Below are positions 19,554 through 27,673 of a stretch of 35,576 nucleotides of DNA, piece after piece. The translations under genes were made by a program, and so were the position numbers. How positions within the stretch are numbered: position 1 is the first letter of the stretch; the number at the start of each line of letters is the position of its first letter. Origin of the DNA: Spirochaetota bacterium (GTDB lineage: Bacteria > Spirochaetota > Spirochaetia > Treponematales > UBA12059); assembly GCA_018262985.1 (NCBI GenBank), contig JADFDI010000003.1:1-35576 (forward strand), given 5' to 3'. Under the pieces are notes generated by a model, which searched no databases, was not told the origin of the DNA, and saw only the letters and a list, made by a program, of their open reading frames with translations.

Positions 19554-20714
19554 ATGAGCGCCATCGTCTCCCTCGTCCGCCAGGACGATTACGAGCCCCA
19601 AGCCGTCGCGGCCGCGTACGCCGAGGCCTGCGAGCTGGCCGGTTTCCCGGACGTCCGCGGCAAGTCGGTCCTCTTCAAGCCGAACATCCTGCTGGGCGCC
19701 GCGCCCGAACAGGCCGCCACCACGCATCCGGCCGTCCTCCGCGCGGCCATCCGCCATGCCCGCTCGAAGGGCGCCGCGCGGGTGTTGGTCGGGGAGTCGC
19801 CGGGCTTCCAGGTGGGCGACCAGGCTTTCCGCGCCTCGGGCCTGCTGGCGGCGGCGGAGGCCGAGGGCGCCGAGTGGGTGGACTTCATGGAGGCCGCCAA
19901 GCTCGACGCGCCGCGCGGCAAGGCGGTCAAGTCCTTCCAGGTGGCGCGCGCCGCGCTCGAGGCGGACCTGCTCGTGTCGCTCGCGAAGCTCAAGAACCAC
20001 ACGCTGATGGGCTACACGGGCGCGCTCAAGAACCTCTTCGGCTGCGTGCCGGGCCTGCAGAAGCCGGGCTTCCATCTGCGCTTCCCGGACGCGGCCGCGT
20101 TCGCCCTCATGCTGAACGACCTGGCCCAGGCCCTGGCGCCGGACTTCGCCGTCATCGACGGCATCGTGGGCATGGAAGGTCCGGGGCCGGGCTCGGGCTA
20201 TCCGAGGAAGGTCGGGGTCCTCGTCGCCTCGCGCGACCCGCTGGCGGCCGACCGGACGGCCTGCCGCGTGGTGGGCATCGACCCGGACGCCATCCCGAAC
20301 CTGAAGGACGGCCTGGAGCGGCGCGCGTGGATTTCCTCCGACGCGGAAATCGAGCTCCGGGGCGCCCCGCTCGCCGAGCTCCGCGTCCACGACTGGAAGC
20401 CCGCGCCGCGCCGGGCCAAGTCGTCGCTGCCGCCCTTCCTCAAGGATCTGGCCGTGCCGCGGCCCTGGTTCGACCGCGCGTCGTGCGTGGCGTGCGGCGC
20501 CTGCGTCGAGATCTGCCCCGCGGACGCCCTCGGCCTCGTGGACGACGCGAAGGGCGCCGAGGGGCGCTCGGTGCGCGTCGACCACGGCGCGTGCATCCGC
20601 TGTTACTGCTGCCACGAGGTCTGTCCCGCGGACGCCATAACGGTGCGGCGCCTGAAGCCCCGCGGGGCGTCGAGGTCCGTGAAGGGCGCGGGAAGGGAAA
20701 CCGCGGGAAGCTGA
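19554..20714 (+). CDS. DUF362 protein with C-terminal 2[4Fe-4S] ferredoxin domain, 386 aa
   Basis: Cytoplasmic iron-sulfur protein; DUF362 proteins are linked to anaerobic redox chemistry, but a reaction has not been assigned to this branch. It begins MSAIVSLVRQDDYEPQAVAA. The DUF362 part (to about residue 300) has the family landmarks SVLFKPNILLGAAPEQAATT, GAARVLVGESPGFQVGDQ, LVSLAKLKNHTLMGYTGALK with NLFGCVPGLQKPGFH, FAVIDGIVGMEGPGPGSG and RDPLAADRTACRVVGIDP. Two ferredoxin motifs follow, CVACGACVEICPADALGL starting at Cys311 and CIRCYCCHEVCPADAITV at Cys347, each with all four cysteines, so two [4Fe-4S] clusters are expected. The start is uncertain between ATG 19545 and 19554; 19554 is chosen because a -10-like box ends 7 nt before it. 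The short tail after the second motif is basic. Downstream are repeated hairpins, then a convergent gene. Confidence 0.85.
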   Translation: MSAIVSLVRQDDYEPQAVAAAYAEACELAGFPDVRGKSVLFKPNILLGAAPEQAATTHPAVLRAAIRHARSKGAARVLVGESPGFQVGDQAFRASGLLAAAEAEGAEWVDFMEAAKLDAPRGKAVKSFQVARAALEADLLVSLAKLKNHTLMGYTGALKNLFGCVPGLQKPGFHLRFPDAAAFALMLNDLAQALAPDFAVIDGIVGMEGPGPGSGYPRKVGVLVASRDPLAADRTACRVVGIDPDAIPNLKDGLERRAWISSDAEIELRGAPLAELRVHDWKPAPRRAKSSLPPFLKDLAVPRPWFDRASCVACGACVEICPADALGLVDDAKGAEGRSVRVDHGACIRCYCCHEVCPADAITVRRLKPRGASRSVKGAGRETAGS

Positions 20715-20749
20715 GGTCGCGCGAGCGCGCGAAGCTCCCCCACGGCAAA

Positions 20750-20816
20750 ATCGCCGAACGTCGGTTCGGCGCCGTGAGCGGGCTGCTGGAGATCGCCGAA
20801 CGTCGGTTCGGCGCCG
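20750..20816. repeat. Two direct copies of a 25-bp hairpin repeat between convergent genes
   Basis: ATCGCCGAACGTCGGTTCGG followed by CGCCG occurs at 20750-20774 and again, exactly, at 20792-20816. Each copy folds into an 8-bp stem CGCCGAAC/GTTCGGCG with a GTCG loop. They could terminate both the DUF362 gene and the opposing DUF1846 gene, and also look like a small REP-type pair. Confidence 0.7.
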
Positions 20817-20842
20817 CGAAGGGCGCCTCCCCCCCCTTCGTG

Positions 20843-22384
20843 CTATTCCACGTACAGCCTTCGCGTCGCGTAGGCGGGGTCGCTCGTCAGGTTGACGCCG
20901 AGGCGTCTCAGGCCCGCTTCGTCGCCTGGGCTCGGGATGTGGGTCAGGTGCATCTGGCAGCCGCGGAGCTCGCCCGCGCGGTCGAGGCAGGCCTGCACCG
21001 AGGGGTTGAGCGCGCCGGAGATGGCCAGCGCGATCAGCGCCTCGTCGACGTCGAGGCTGGCCGAGCGGCCGTGCAGCGCCCCGCGCTTCAGTCGCCCGAT
21101 CGACTCGATGACCACGGGCGAAAGCAGGTGGATGCCGTCGGGCAGCTTCGCGAGCGACTTGAGGGCGTTGATCACCGCGGCCGTGGCCGCGTGGAGGAGC
21201 TTCGAGTTGTGGCCCGTGACGATGCGGCCGTCCGCGAGCTCGAGGGCGGCGCCGCAGGTGGCCGTGTCGGAGGGCGCCTCGTCCTCGCGGTCCGGCGCGG
21301 CGCGGGCGGCGGCCTCCGCGGCTTCCGCGGCGGCGCGCGCGGCCGGCACGACGCGGCGGATCTCGGGGCCGATGCCGAGCTCCTTGAGCAGGCGGTCCGC
21401 CTTGTTGAGCGCCTCGCGGTCGGCCATGCCCATCATGTACTCGCACGAGCAGCGGAGGTAGCGGCGCGCGACTTCCTGCCGCGCGGCCTCGCGCGCGGCC
21501 TCGTCGTCGACGATGGCGAAGCCGGCGCGGTTGACGCCCATCTCCGTGGGCGAGCGGTAGACGGCCGCCTCGCCCGTGATGCGCTCCAGGATGGCCTTGA
21601 GGATGGGGAAGGACTCGACGTCGCGGTTGTAGTTGACCGCCGTCTCGCCCGTGGCCTCCAGATGGAAGGGATCGATCAGGTTCGAGTCCTTGAGATCGAG
21701 CGTCGCGGCCTCGTAGGCGAGGTTCACCGGATGCTTGAGCGGCAGGTTCCAGATGGGGAAGGTCTCGAACTTGGCGTACATGGCGCGAGTTCCCGCGCGG
21801 TGGTCGTGCCAGACCTGCGAGAGGCAGGTGGCCATCTTCCCCGAGCCCGGCCCGGGACCGGTGACGACCACGAGGGGTTTGGTGGTCTCGACGCGGGGGT
21901 TGGCGCCGTAGCCTTCCTCCGAGACGATCAGGTCGAGGTCGGTGGGATAGCCGCGGGTGGGCTCGTGGACGTAGACCCGTACGCCGCGGTTCTCGAGCTT
22001 GGTCCGGAAGGCCTTGGCCTGGGCCTGTCCCTCCCAGCGGGTGATGACGACGGCGGAGACGCCGAGCCCCCACTCGCCCAGGTCGTCGATGAGCTTCATG
22101 GCGTCGGCGTCGTAGGTGATGCCGTAGTCCGCGCGGATCTTGCGGTGCTCGATGGCGCCGGCGTGGATGCAGAGCACGATCTCCGCGTCGCGCTCGAGCT
22201 CCTTGAGCAGGCGCACCTTGACGTTGGGGTCGTAGCCGGGCAGGACGCGCGCCGCGTGGAAGTCCGCGAGCAGCTTGCCGCCGAACTCGAGGTAGAGGCG
22301 GCCGTCGAAGCGATGCATCCGCTCGCGGATGAAGCCCGCCTGCTCGCGGATGTACAGGTCGTTGTCGAACGCTTTGACGGTCAT
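20843..22384 (-). CDS. DUF1846 family protein, 513 aa
   Basis: Cytoplasmic protein of the DUF1846 family, whose function remains uncharacterised although the fold includes a P-loop-like region. ATG 22384 follows GGGAGGAACC. Recognisable conserved blocks: MTVKAFDNDLYIREQAGFIR, RLYLEFGGKLLADFHAARVL, IVLCIHAGAIEHRKIRADYG, YPTDLDLIVSEEGYGANPRV, the Walker-like VVVTGPGPGSGKMATCLSQV, the segment AGTRAMYAKFETFPIWNLPL, and PFHLEATGETAVNYNRDVES. Full-length members are about 500 residues, as here. An alanine-rich stretch (about 340-365) is a small local insertion. It is transcribed alone and convergent with the DUF362 gene. DUF1846 members have no agreed reaction, so I assign none. Confidence 0.9.
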   Translation of the reverse strand: MTVKAFDNDLYIREQAGFIRERMHRFDGRLYLEFGGKLLADFHAARVLPGYDPNVKVRLLKELERDAEIVLCIHAGAIEHRKIRADYGITYDADAMKLIDDLGEWGLGVSAVVITRWEGQAQAKAFRTKLENRGVRVYVHEPTRGYPTDLDLIVSEEGYGANPRVETTKPLVVVTGPGPGSGKMATCLSQVWHDHRAGTRAMYAKFETFPIWNLPLKHPVNLAYEAATLDLKDSNLIDPFHLEATGETAVNYNRDVESFPILKAILERITGEAAVYRSPTEMGVNRAGFAIVDDEAAREAARQEVARRYLRCSCEYMMGMADREALNKADRLLKELGIGPEIRRVVPAARAAAEAAEAAARAAPDREDEAPSDTATCGAALELADGRIVTGHNSKLLHAATAAVINALKSLAKLPDGIHLLSPVVIESIGRLKRGALHGRSASLDVDEALIALAISGALNPSVQACLDRAGELRGCQMHLTHIPSPGDEAGLRRLGVNLTSDPAYATRRLYVE

Positions 22385-22475
22385 CGGTTCCTCCCGGGGA
22401 CCTCCGCGCCGGGAGGGCCTCGGGGGTACAGGATAGCGGATTCCCGCCGGACGTGTCGCGGGGGAGGGTGCGTGC

Positions 22476-22481
22476 TACAAT
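22476..22481 (+). promoter_or_regulatory. -10 box for the 22547 operon
   Basis: TACAAT at 22476-22481, 65 nt before the ATG at 22547, in the intergenic region that also serves the divergent DUF1846 gene. No convincing -35 box. The ribosome-binding site is AAGGAG. Confidence 0.35.
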
Positions 22482-22546
22482 CGGCGGCAACGGTCCGGGC
22501 GTCGCCCCGTGCGGCGCGCGCCGATCGGGCTGAAGGAGAAATCAAT

Positions 22547-23644
22547 ATGGAACCAAGGTCCGCTTCCCGCCCCGCGCCTCCGTCCATGTTCGCGCTCGCC
22601 GCCGCCGCTGCGCTCGTCGCGCTCGCGCCGTCCGCTCCCCTTTGGGCGCAGGTTCCGCCCGGTTTCAGCATGGGCCTCGTGACCGACGTGGGCGGCATCG
22701 ACGACCGTTCCTTCAACGAGATGGCCTGGCGGGGCCTGGAACGCTTCGCGGCCGATAACGGCCTGAATCCTTCCTCGGGCGCCAGGTACCTCGATTCGAG
22801 TTCCGAAAGCGACTATCTCCCGAACCTCTCGGCCTTCGGCAAGGCGGGCGCCAGCCTCGTGGTCGCGCCGGGCTTCCTGTTCTACGACATCCTGCCGGTC
22901 GCCGCGGCGAGGTACCCGCGCAGCACCTTCCTCATCATCGATTCGGTCGCGCTCGACCGGAACGACGCGGTCCCGTCCAACGTGGCCTGCGCGGTCTTCA
23001 AGGAGCACGAAGGCGCCTTCCTCGTCGGCGTCGCGGCCGGCCTCAAGGCGAAGGAAGCCGGCGCGGATGTCGTGGGCTTCCTGGGCGGCATGCAGTTCGC
23101 CCTGATCGAGAAATTCCTGGCCGGTTTCGAGCAGGGCGTCAGGGCGGTACATCCCGGCGCGCTGGTGCTCGTCGAATGGGCCGGCACCTTCATCGACCCG
23201 GAAATCGGCCGGACCCTGGCCCTGAAGATGTTCGACGAGGGCGCCTACGTCGTCTTCCACGCGGCGGGCTACACGGCCAAGGGCGCGATCATGGCGGCGA
23301 AGGAATCCACCCTCGACGGCGACCCCCGCTGGATCATCGGCGCGGACATCGACCAGTACGCGGACGGGGTCTACGCGGAGGGGAAGTCCGTTATCCTCAC
23401 CTCGTTCGTCAAGCGGGTCGACGTAGCGGCCTACGAGGTCGCGCGCCTGACCTTCGAAGGCCGCTTCCCCGGCGGCGAGATCCTCGAGTTCGGCGCGCGC
23501 GAAGGCGGCGTCGGCCTGCCCGAGGCCAACCCGAACCTGGGCCCGGAACAGCTTTCGACCATCGAGGAATACCGCGCGCGGATCGCCTCGGGCGAGCTCG
23601 TCGTATCGGAAGAACCCGGGGAATCGGACGGAGGCGCGTGGTGA
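22547..23644 (+). CDS. BMP-family (PnrA/TmpC-like) periplasmic binding protein, 365 aa
   Basis: Solute-binding protein of the basic-membrane-protein family. In Treponema pallidum the relative PnrA (TmpC) binds purine nucleosides for an ABC importer. ATG 22547 is preceded by GAAGGAGAAATCAAT. The signal peptide ends WAQ, with no lipobox cysteine, so unlike PnrA it should be soluble in the periplasm. The family motif is plain in FSMGLVTDVGGIDDRSFNEM, with Asp and Asn positions kept. Further core blocks are SLVVAPGFLFYDILPVAAAR, KEHEGAFLVGVAAGLKAKEA, VVGFLGGMQFALIEKFLAGF, YVVFHAAGYTAKGAIMAAKE and WIIGADIDQYADGVYAEGKS, which holds the ligand-contact Asp. No permease or ATPase gene follows: the next two genes are unknown exported proteins, coupled by overlaps. 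The ligand may therefore differ from nucleosides. Confidence 0.9.
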   Translation: MEPRSASRPAPPSMFALAAAAALVALAPSAPLWAQVPPGFSMGLVTDVGGIDDRSFNEMAWRGLERFAADNGLNPSSGARYLDSSSESDYLPNLSAFGKAGASLVVAPGFLFYDILPVAAARYPRSTFLIIDSVALDRNDAVPSNVACAVFKEHEGAFLVGVAAGLKAKEAGADVVGFLGGMQFALIEKFLAGFEQGVRAVHPGALVLVEWAGTFIDPEIGRTLALKMFDEGAYVVFHAAGYTAKGAIMAAKESTLDGDPRWIIGADIDQYADGVYAEGKSVILTSFVKRVDVAAYEVARLTFEGRFPGGEILEFGAREGGVGLPEANPNLGPEQLSTIEEYRARIASGELVVSEEPGESDGGAW

Positions 23645-25344
23645 GGGCGAAGACGGACTTGACGAGGCCAGGCTCCCGGTCTCGCGCCGCCGTGTTGTTC
23701 GCGGTACTGGGCCTCGCCGCGCTCGGCTCGGCGGCCGCGCAAGGAGCGTCGAACGGCCCCTTCGCGCCGAAGCCACCCATCGCGAAAGCGCTTCCCGACG
23801 GGTCGTTCGAGCTGGCCTTCGACGTGCCCCGCGCTTACGCGCTCAGGGTGGCGGTATGGGATCCGGCCGGAGCCCGCATCGCGGTCTACGGCCGCGCCGA
23901 CGAGGACTACGGCAAGGTCTGGGTCGACCTCGGCCACGGGCTCGAGGGTCCCTTCGAGAGCGTCGGCAACCTCGTCTTCTCCCCGGACGGACGGCGCGCC
24001 GCCTGCTCGGTGCAGCTCGGATATGAGGAATACTGGGTCCTCGAAGGCGGCAAGCGCTCCGGTCCCTGGTCGGACGTCACCGGGACGGCCTTCTCGCCCG
24101 ATTCCTCCCGCTTCCTCTTCGTCGGCTACGTCCGCGGGACGGGCGCCACCGAGGTGGTCGTCGACTTCGAGAGCCGCGGCCGCGGGAGGGAACCCGGCTT
24201 CTTCGCGGGCTCCCGCTGGTTCTACCGGAGCTACGAGGGCGGCTGGTCGGTCGTCACCGATTCGGGGGTCTCGGGACCTTGGGACTATATACCGAACGTC
24301 CGCGTCGCGCCCGACGGCTCGGATATCATGTACCCCGCGACGGACGCGGAGGGGCGCCTCTGGATCTGCACCGCCGACCGCTCGTACGGCCCATTCCCGA
24401 CCTACCCGCCGAACGGAGCGGAGGAATCGGGAATCCGCGGCATCGTCATGGACCTCTCCTCGCTGCCCTTCCTCGAGCCGGGCTTCGCGCCGGACGGCCG
24501 TACGCCCCGCTTCTTCGTGCGCGAGGAACGCGGCAGCGCGTACGCGTGGACGGTGTACGACGGCGACGCGGTCGCCGGCGGGCCCTGGATGGAACCCGGA
24601 AACCTGGCCGCGCGACCCTTGCCCTCGCCGGACCTGAAGCGGGCGGCGTTCATCGTCCGCGAAGGCGAGAAATACTACATCGAGGAAAGCGCCGGCCGCC
24701 TCGGCCCCTTCGGCGACGTCAGGCGCCTCGCGTACTCGGCCGACGCTTCGACCTTCGCGGCCCAGGTTCGCGGCGCGGCATGGGACGAATGGATCTACGG
24801 CTCGGGTTTCAAGCTGGGACCCTACCGCAACCTCGACTCCTGGGAGCTCGTCGCCGACGGTTCGCTCGCCGTCGTGTGGAACGGTTCGCGCTACGACCGT
24901 TCGAGCACGGCGAGCTTCCGGACGCGCGACGGCGAACTCGCGCCCTTCGACGCGGCCCTGGTGCCGGAGTCGACGATCTTCGGCGCGGGCCCGCGCTCCG
25001 TGCCTTCCGGCGCCGGATCGCTGGTCCGCGGCGAGGCGAAAAGCTTCGGTCCCTACGAAGGACTCTCGCGGATCTACGCGGGCACGCCCGGCGGCGGCGC
25101 GCTCTACGCGACGGAGACCGCGGACTCGTGGACGCTCTGGGCCGACGGGAAGGCGCTTCTGTCCACGCCGGACGTTCCGTTCAACCTGGAGGTCCCGGGA
25201 ACCCGGGACGCCGTCGTTCCCGTCATGGCGGAATACCGAGCGCTCGCCTGGCTGTCCTTCTCGGGCGGCTTTCCCCGCGGCCTGAGCGCCGTGGATCCGG
25301 AGACCGGCAAGGGACGCTGGATCGGCGTCGGGAGGGACGAATGA
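23641..25344 (+). CDS. Exported propeller-like protein with GP[FWY] repeats, 567 aa
   Basis: Secreted protein of unknown family, second gene of the operon. The GTG at 23641 overlaps the upstream stop (GTGA) and follows GGAGG at 7 nt. A signal peptide covers about 14-35 (RAAVLFAVLGLAALG, then SAAAQG). The rest consists of beta-rich repeats that each centre on Gly-Pro-aromatic: G103, G141, G212, G250, G314, G355, G393 and G470, plus a variant APF at 434. Most lie 36-41 residues apart, as expected for blades of a beta-propeller or WD40/TolB-like fold. Each motif is often followed after 10-12 residues by SPDG, SPDS or APDG, as in TolB-type blades. It has no catalytic residues I can identify. By position it may partner the BMP-family protein and the 731-aa protein. 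Confidence 0.75.
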   Translation: MRAKTDLTRPGSRSRAAVLFAVLGLAALGSAAAQGASNGPFAPKPPIAKALPDGSFELAFDVPRAYALRVAVWDPAGARIAVYGRADEDYGKVWVDLGHGLEGPFESVGNLVFSPDGRRAACSVQLGYEEYWVLEGGKRSGPWSDVTGTAFSPDSSRFLFVGYVRGTGATEVVVDFESRGRGREPGFFAGSRWFYRSYEGGWSVVTDSGVSGPWDYIPNVRVAPDGSDIMYPATDAEGRLWICTADRSYGPFPTYPPNGAEESGIRGIVMDLSSLPFLEPGFAPDGRTPRFFVREERGSAYAWTVYDGDAVAGGPWMEPGNLAARPLPSPDLKRAAFIVREGEKYYIEESAGRLGPFGDVRRLAYSADASTFAAQVRGAAWDEWIYGSGFKLGPYRNLDSWELVADGSLAVVWNGSRYDRSSTASFRTRDGELAPFDAALVPESTIFGAGPRSVPSGAGSLVRGEAKSFGPYEGLSRIYAGTPGGGALYATETADSWTLWADGKALLSTPDVPFNLEVPGTRDAVVPVMAEYRALAWLSFSGGFPRGLSAVDPETGKGRWIGVGRDE

Positions 25345-27536
25345 CCCCGAAGAATTCCCATGCCGCGCGCCTGGCCCTGGTTCTCGCGGTCGCGGCATGC
25401 GCCTTCGCGGGCGCCGCCTTCGGCCAGACCGTGAGCCTTCCCGCCTGGGTCGCGGGGCCGGCTTCCCCCATCGCCTTCGCGGACGGCGCGAAGGTGGATT
25501 CCACCGGGTCGGCCGCCGAGCTGTTCGGCTTCCCGGGCGTCGCCCGCGGCATCTCCGTGTCCGGCGGCGAACTGCGTATCGATGCCTTCGAGCTCGCGCC
25601 GCCGCCCGGCGCGGCCTTCGTCGCTCCGCGGCACCCCCTGCCGGGCTTCGAGCCCGTGCCGGCCTTCCGCTCGCTCGTCCTGACGCCCGGAACGACGGGG
25701 CCCTTCCAGGCCGACTGCAGCTACGTCCGCACGAGCGACCCCTTCGGCGGCACGTTCGAGGAAGGCGGCGCGAACCTGGCCTGGGACAACTGGCACCTCC
25801 TGGCTTTCGAGCTGGCGCTCGGAGCGGACGGGCTCCTCGCCCGGAACGGCTTCGTCATCAACCTCCGCGAGGAGTCCGAACGGGACGGAGTCCTGAACGG
25901 CGACCGCGCCGCCATCGTCGCGGCCACGATCGTCGAGCTGCGCTTCGCCCCCGGCTGGAAGCCCGCGCCGGATCCGGGCGCGTACGCCGACCCCTGGGTC
26001 TCCATGCCGGGCCTCGGGGACCTTGCCGTCGCCTCGGTAGCGCTCGCGCTGGAAGGCGGCGCCCTCGTCGCGCTCGTCGAGCCGCGCGAACCCGGCGAGG
26101 ACGACTGGGACCTGGCCGCGGCGCCCTTCGAGCGCGCCACCATCGACGGCCGGGGCCAGGTGCTTTCCTCCGCGGCGCGCGGCGGCGTAGCGGCCTTCGG
26201 GTGGGAAGGGGCCTTCGAGCTCGAGTTCGAGGCCGAAACCGCGGGCGTGCCCATGACCGGCTCGGGCCTCGTGCGCCTGCCCGAGTCGCTCGGCGGCGGC
26301 GAATTCCGGAGCGCCCCCGGCGCGGTGAGAGCCTGGGCCGGATCGTACTGGGAAGGGGAAAACTACTTCGAGGTCTCGGCCTTCGCCGAACCCGTGCGCG
26401 TCGGCTACGGCGGCTGGGAATTCGCGCTCGAGGACGCCTCGATAGGCCGCGCGGGCGACATGCAGCACATCTGGGCGCTCCTGGCTCCGGGCGCGGATCT
26501 CTCGTGGCGCGACGCGCCGATTCCACTCGAGGGACTCGCCTTCTCGGGCGAAGGCTACTGGCTCGGTCCGGGTACGCTCGCGGAGCCGACGGCCCTGTCG
26601 CTCTTCGATGGACGCTTCACCGCCCAGGAGGCGGTCTTCTACGAGGACGGCCTCGTCGCCCGCGGCTTCCTCGAGCTGCCCCGGGAATTCGGCGGCTACT
26701 CGATCTACATCGACCGCCTTTTCCTCTACCCGGACGGCTCCTTCGACATGGCGGAGCCCGTCTGGGCGTACGCCTTCGACCTGCCCGCCGGAAGCTTCCG
26801 GCTCGAGGACGGCTGGCTTTCGGACGAGGGCTTCGGTTTCGGCTCGATGGCCTTCGATCCCGCCTGGCAGGCGTTCGACGGGAGGCTCCGCTTCCATGGC
26901 GGAATGTTCCCGAACGAGGGAGGGCTGGAATTCCGCGGCGTCGACCCATTCAGGATCGATGGCTTCGTCTTCTTCGGGGAAGCCGCCGTGAGCAACGGCG
27001 TCCTCGCGGTATCCGGCGGCGTTTACTATCCGGAGGCGCTGCCGTACGCGCTGAGGCGACGCGATCCGGCCACGCTCCGCATCCCCCTCGACGGCTCCGC
27101 GCCCTCGGTCGAATCCTCTTTCGACTCGGAGCTCACCGTGGAGTACGGCGCGGCCGGCGCCGTGCGGGTTTCGCGCTGCGTCCTCGAGCTCTCGGGAGCT
27201 TCGCTCCGGGTGCGGCTGGACGGCGTACGGCCCGCGTGGACCGCGGCCGACCTCGAAGGCCTGTCCCTCGACGGGGTGCGCATGTCAGCCGAGGGCGCCT
27301 GGGATTTCGGCGCCGCCGTCCTCGCGGCGCCGGTGACGCTCGAGCGCGAAGGCGTAGCGTACGCCCTGGATGAGCTCGTCCTCGTGGACGAGGAGCGCAT
27401 CCTGCTCTCGGGCCGCGCGACCTGGACGGCCGCCGGCGGCGGCGTCGAGTCGCACGGCTGCGCGCTCTCGGTCGGCTTCGACGGTTCCGTGACGATCGTC
27501 GTCGCGGAGGGCGACGAGTTGCGCTACCTGCGCTGA
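25341..27536 (+). CDS. Large exported beta-rich protein of unknown family, 731 aa
   Basis: Third gene of the operon. ATG 25341 overlaps the propeller gene's stop by ATGA. Its signal peptide is MTPKNSHAARLALVLAVAAC and onward to about FGQ. The preceding hydrophobic part ends in VAACAFAGAAFG, and whether the Cys is lipidated is uncertain, because the lipobox is poor. The mature protein is almost all beta strand with few lysines and many Gly, Phe, Trp and Glu. Similar sentences recur, such as GSGLVRLPESLGGGEF and ARGFLELPREFGGYSI, and also LEGLAFSGEGYWLG and LEGLSLDGVRMSAEGAW, which suggests repeated beta-sandwich or AsmA-like solenoid units. It has no enzyme motif I can name. Because it is co-translated with the BMP and propeller genes, I infer the three act together at the cell surface. 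A hairpin terminator follows at 27539. Confidence 0.75.
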   Translation: MTPKNSHAARLALVLAVAACAFAGAAFGQTVSLPAWVAGPASPIAFADGAKVDSTGSAAELFGFPGVARGISVSGGELRIDAFELAPPPGAAFVAPRHPLPGFEPVPAFRSLVLTPGTTGPFQADCSYVRTSDPFGGTFEEGGANLAWDNWHLLAFELALGADGLLARNGFVINLREESERDGVLNGDRAAIVAATIVELRFAPGWKPAPDPGAYADPWVSMPGLGDLAVASVALALEGGALVALVEPREPGEDDWDLAAAPFERATIDGRGQVLSSAARGGVAAFGWEGAFELEFEAETAGVPMTGSGLVRLPESLGGGEFRSAPGAVRAWAGSYWEGENYFEVSAFAEPVRVGYGGWEFALEDASIGRAGDMQHIWALLAPGADLSWRDAPIPLEGLAFSGEGYWLGPGTLAEPTALSLFDGRFTAQEAVFYEDGLVARGFLELPREFGGYSIYIDRLFLYPDGSFDMAEPVWAYAFDLPAGSFRLEDGWLSDEGFGFGSMAFDPAWQAFDGRLRFHGGMFPNEGGLEFRGVDPFRIDGFVFFGEAAVSNGVLAVSGGVYYPEALPYALRRRDPATLRIPLDGSAPSVESSFDSELTVEYGAAGAVRVSRCVLELSGASLRVRLDGVRPAWTAADLEGLSLDGVRMSAEGAWDFGAAVLAAPVTLEREGVAYALDELVLVDEERILLSGRATWTAAGGGVESHGCALSVGFDGSVTIVVAEGDELRYLR

Positions 27537-27538
27537 AC

Positions 27539-27590
27539 CGGGGCCGGCTTCCGTTATCCGGCGGAAACGGCCCCGCTTGGCACGCTTTTC
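27539..27590 (+). terminator. Rho-independent-type terminator after the 22547 operon
   Basis: CGGGGCCG (27539-27546) pairs with CGGCCCCG (27568-27575), with an inner TTCCG/CGGAA helix. It is followed by CTTGGCACGCTTTT. It starts 3 nt after the stop of the 731-aa gene. Confidence 0.65.
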
Positions 27591-27673
27591 CGTGGCGAGT
27601 CTTGCGGGGCGAAGCCGGGCACGATACCTTCTGGTCGCGTCATGCGATATCGATGACGCAACGGAGGATTTCC

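Noticed and set aside
25397-27373. A 658-aa plus-frame open frame and a 597-aa minus frame over the 731-aa gene
   Set aside because: Both are Arg- or Glu-rich shadows; the chosen frame has a signal peptide and an ATGA coupling.
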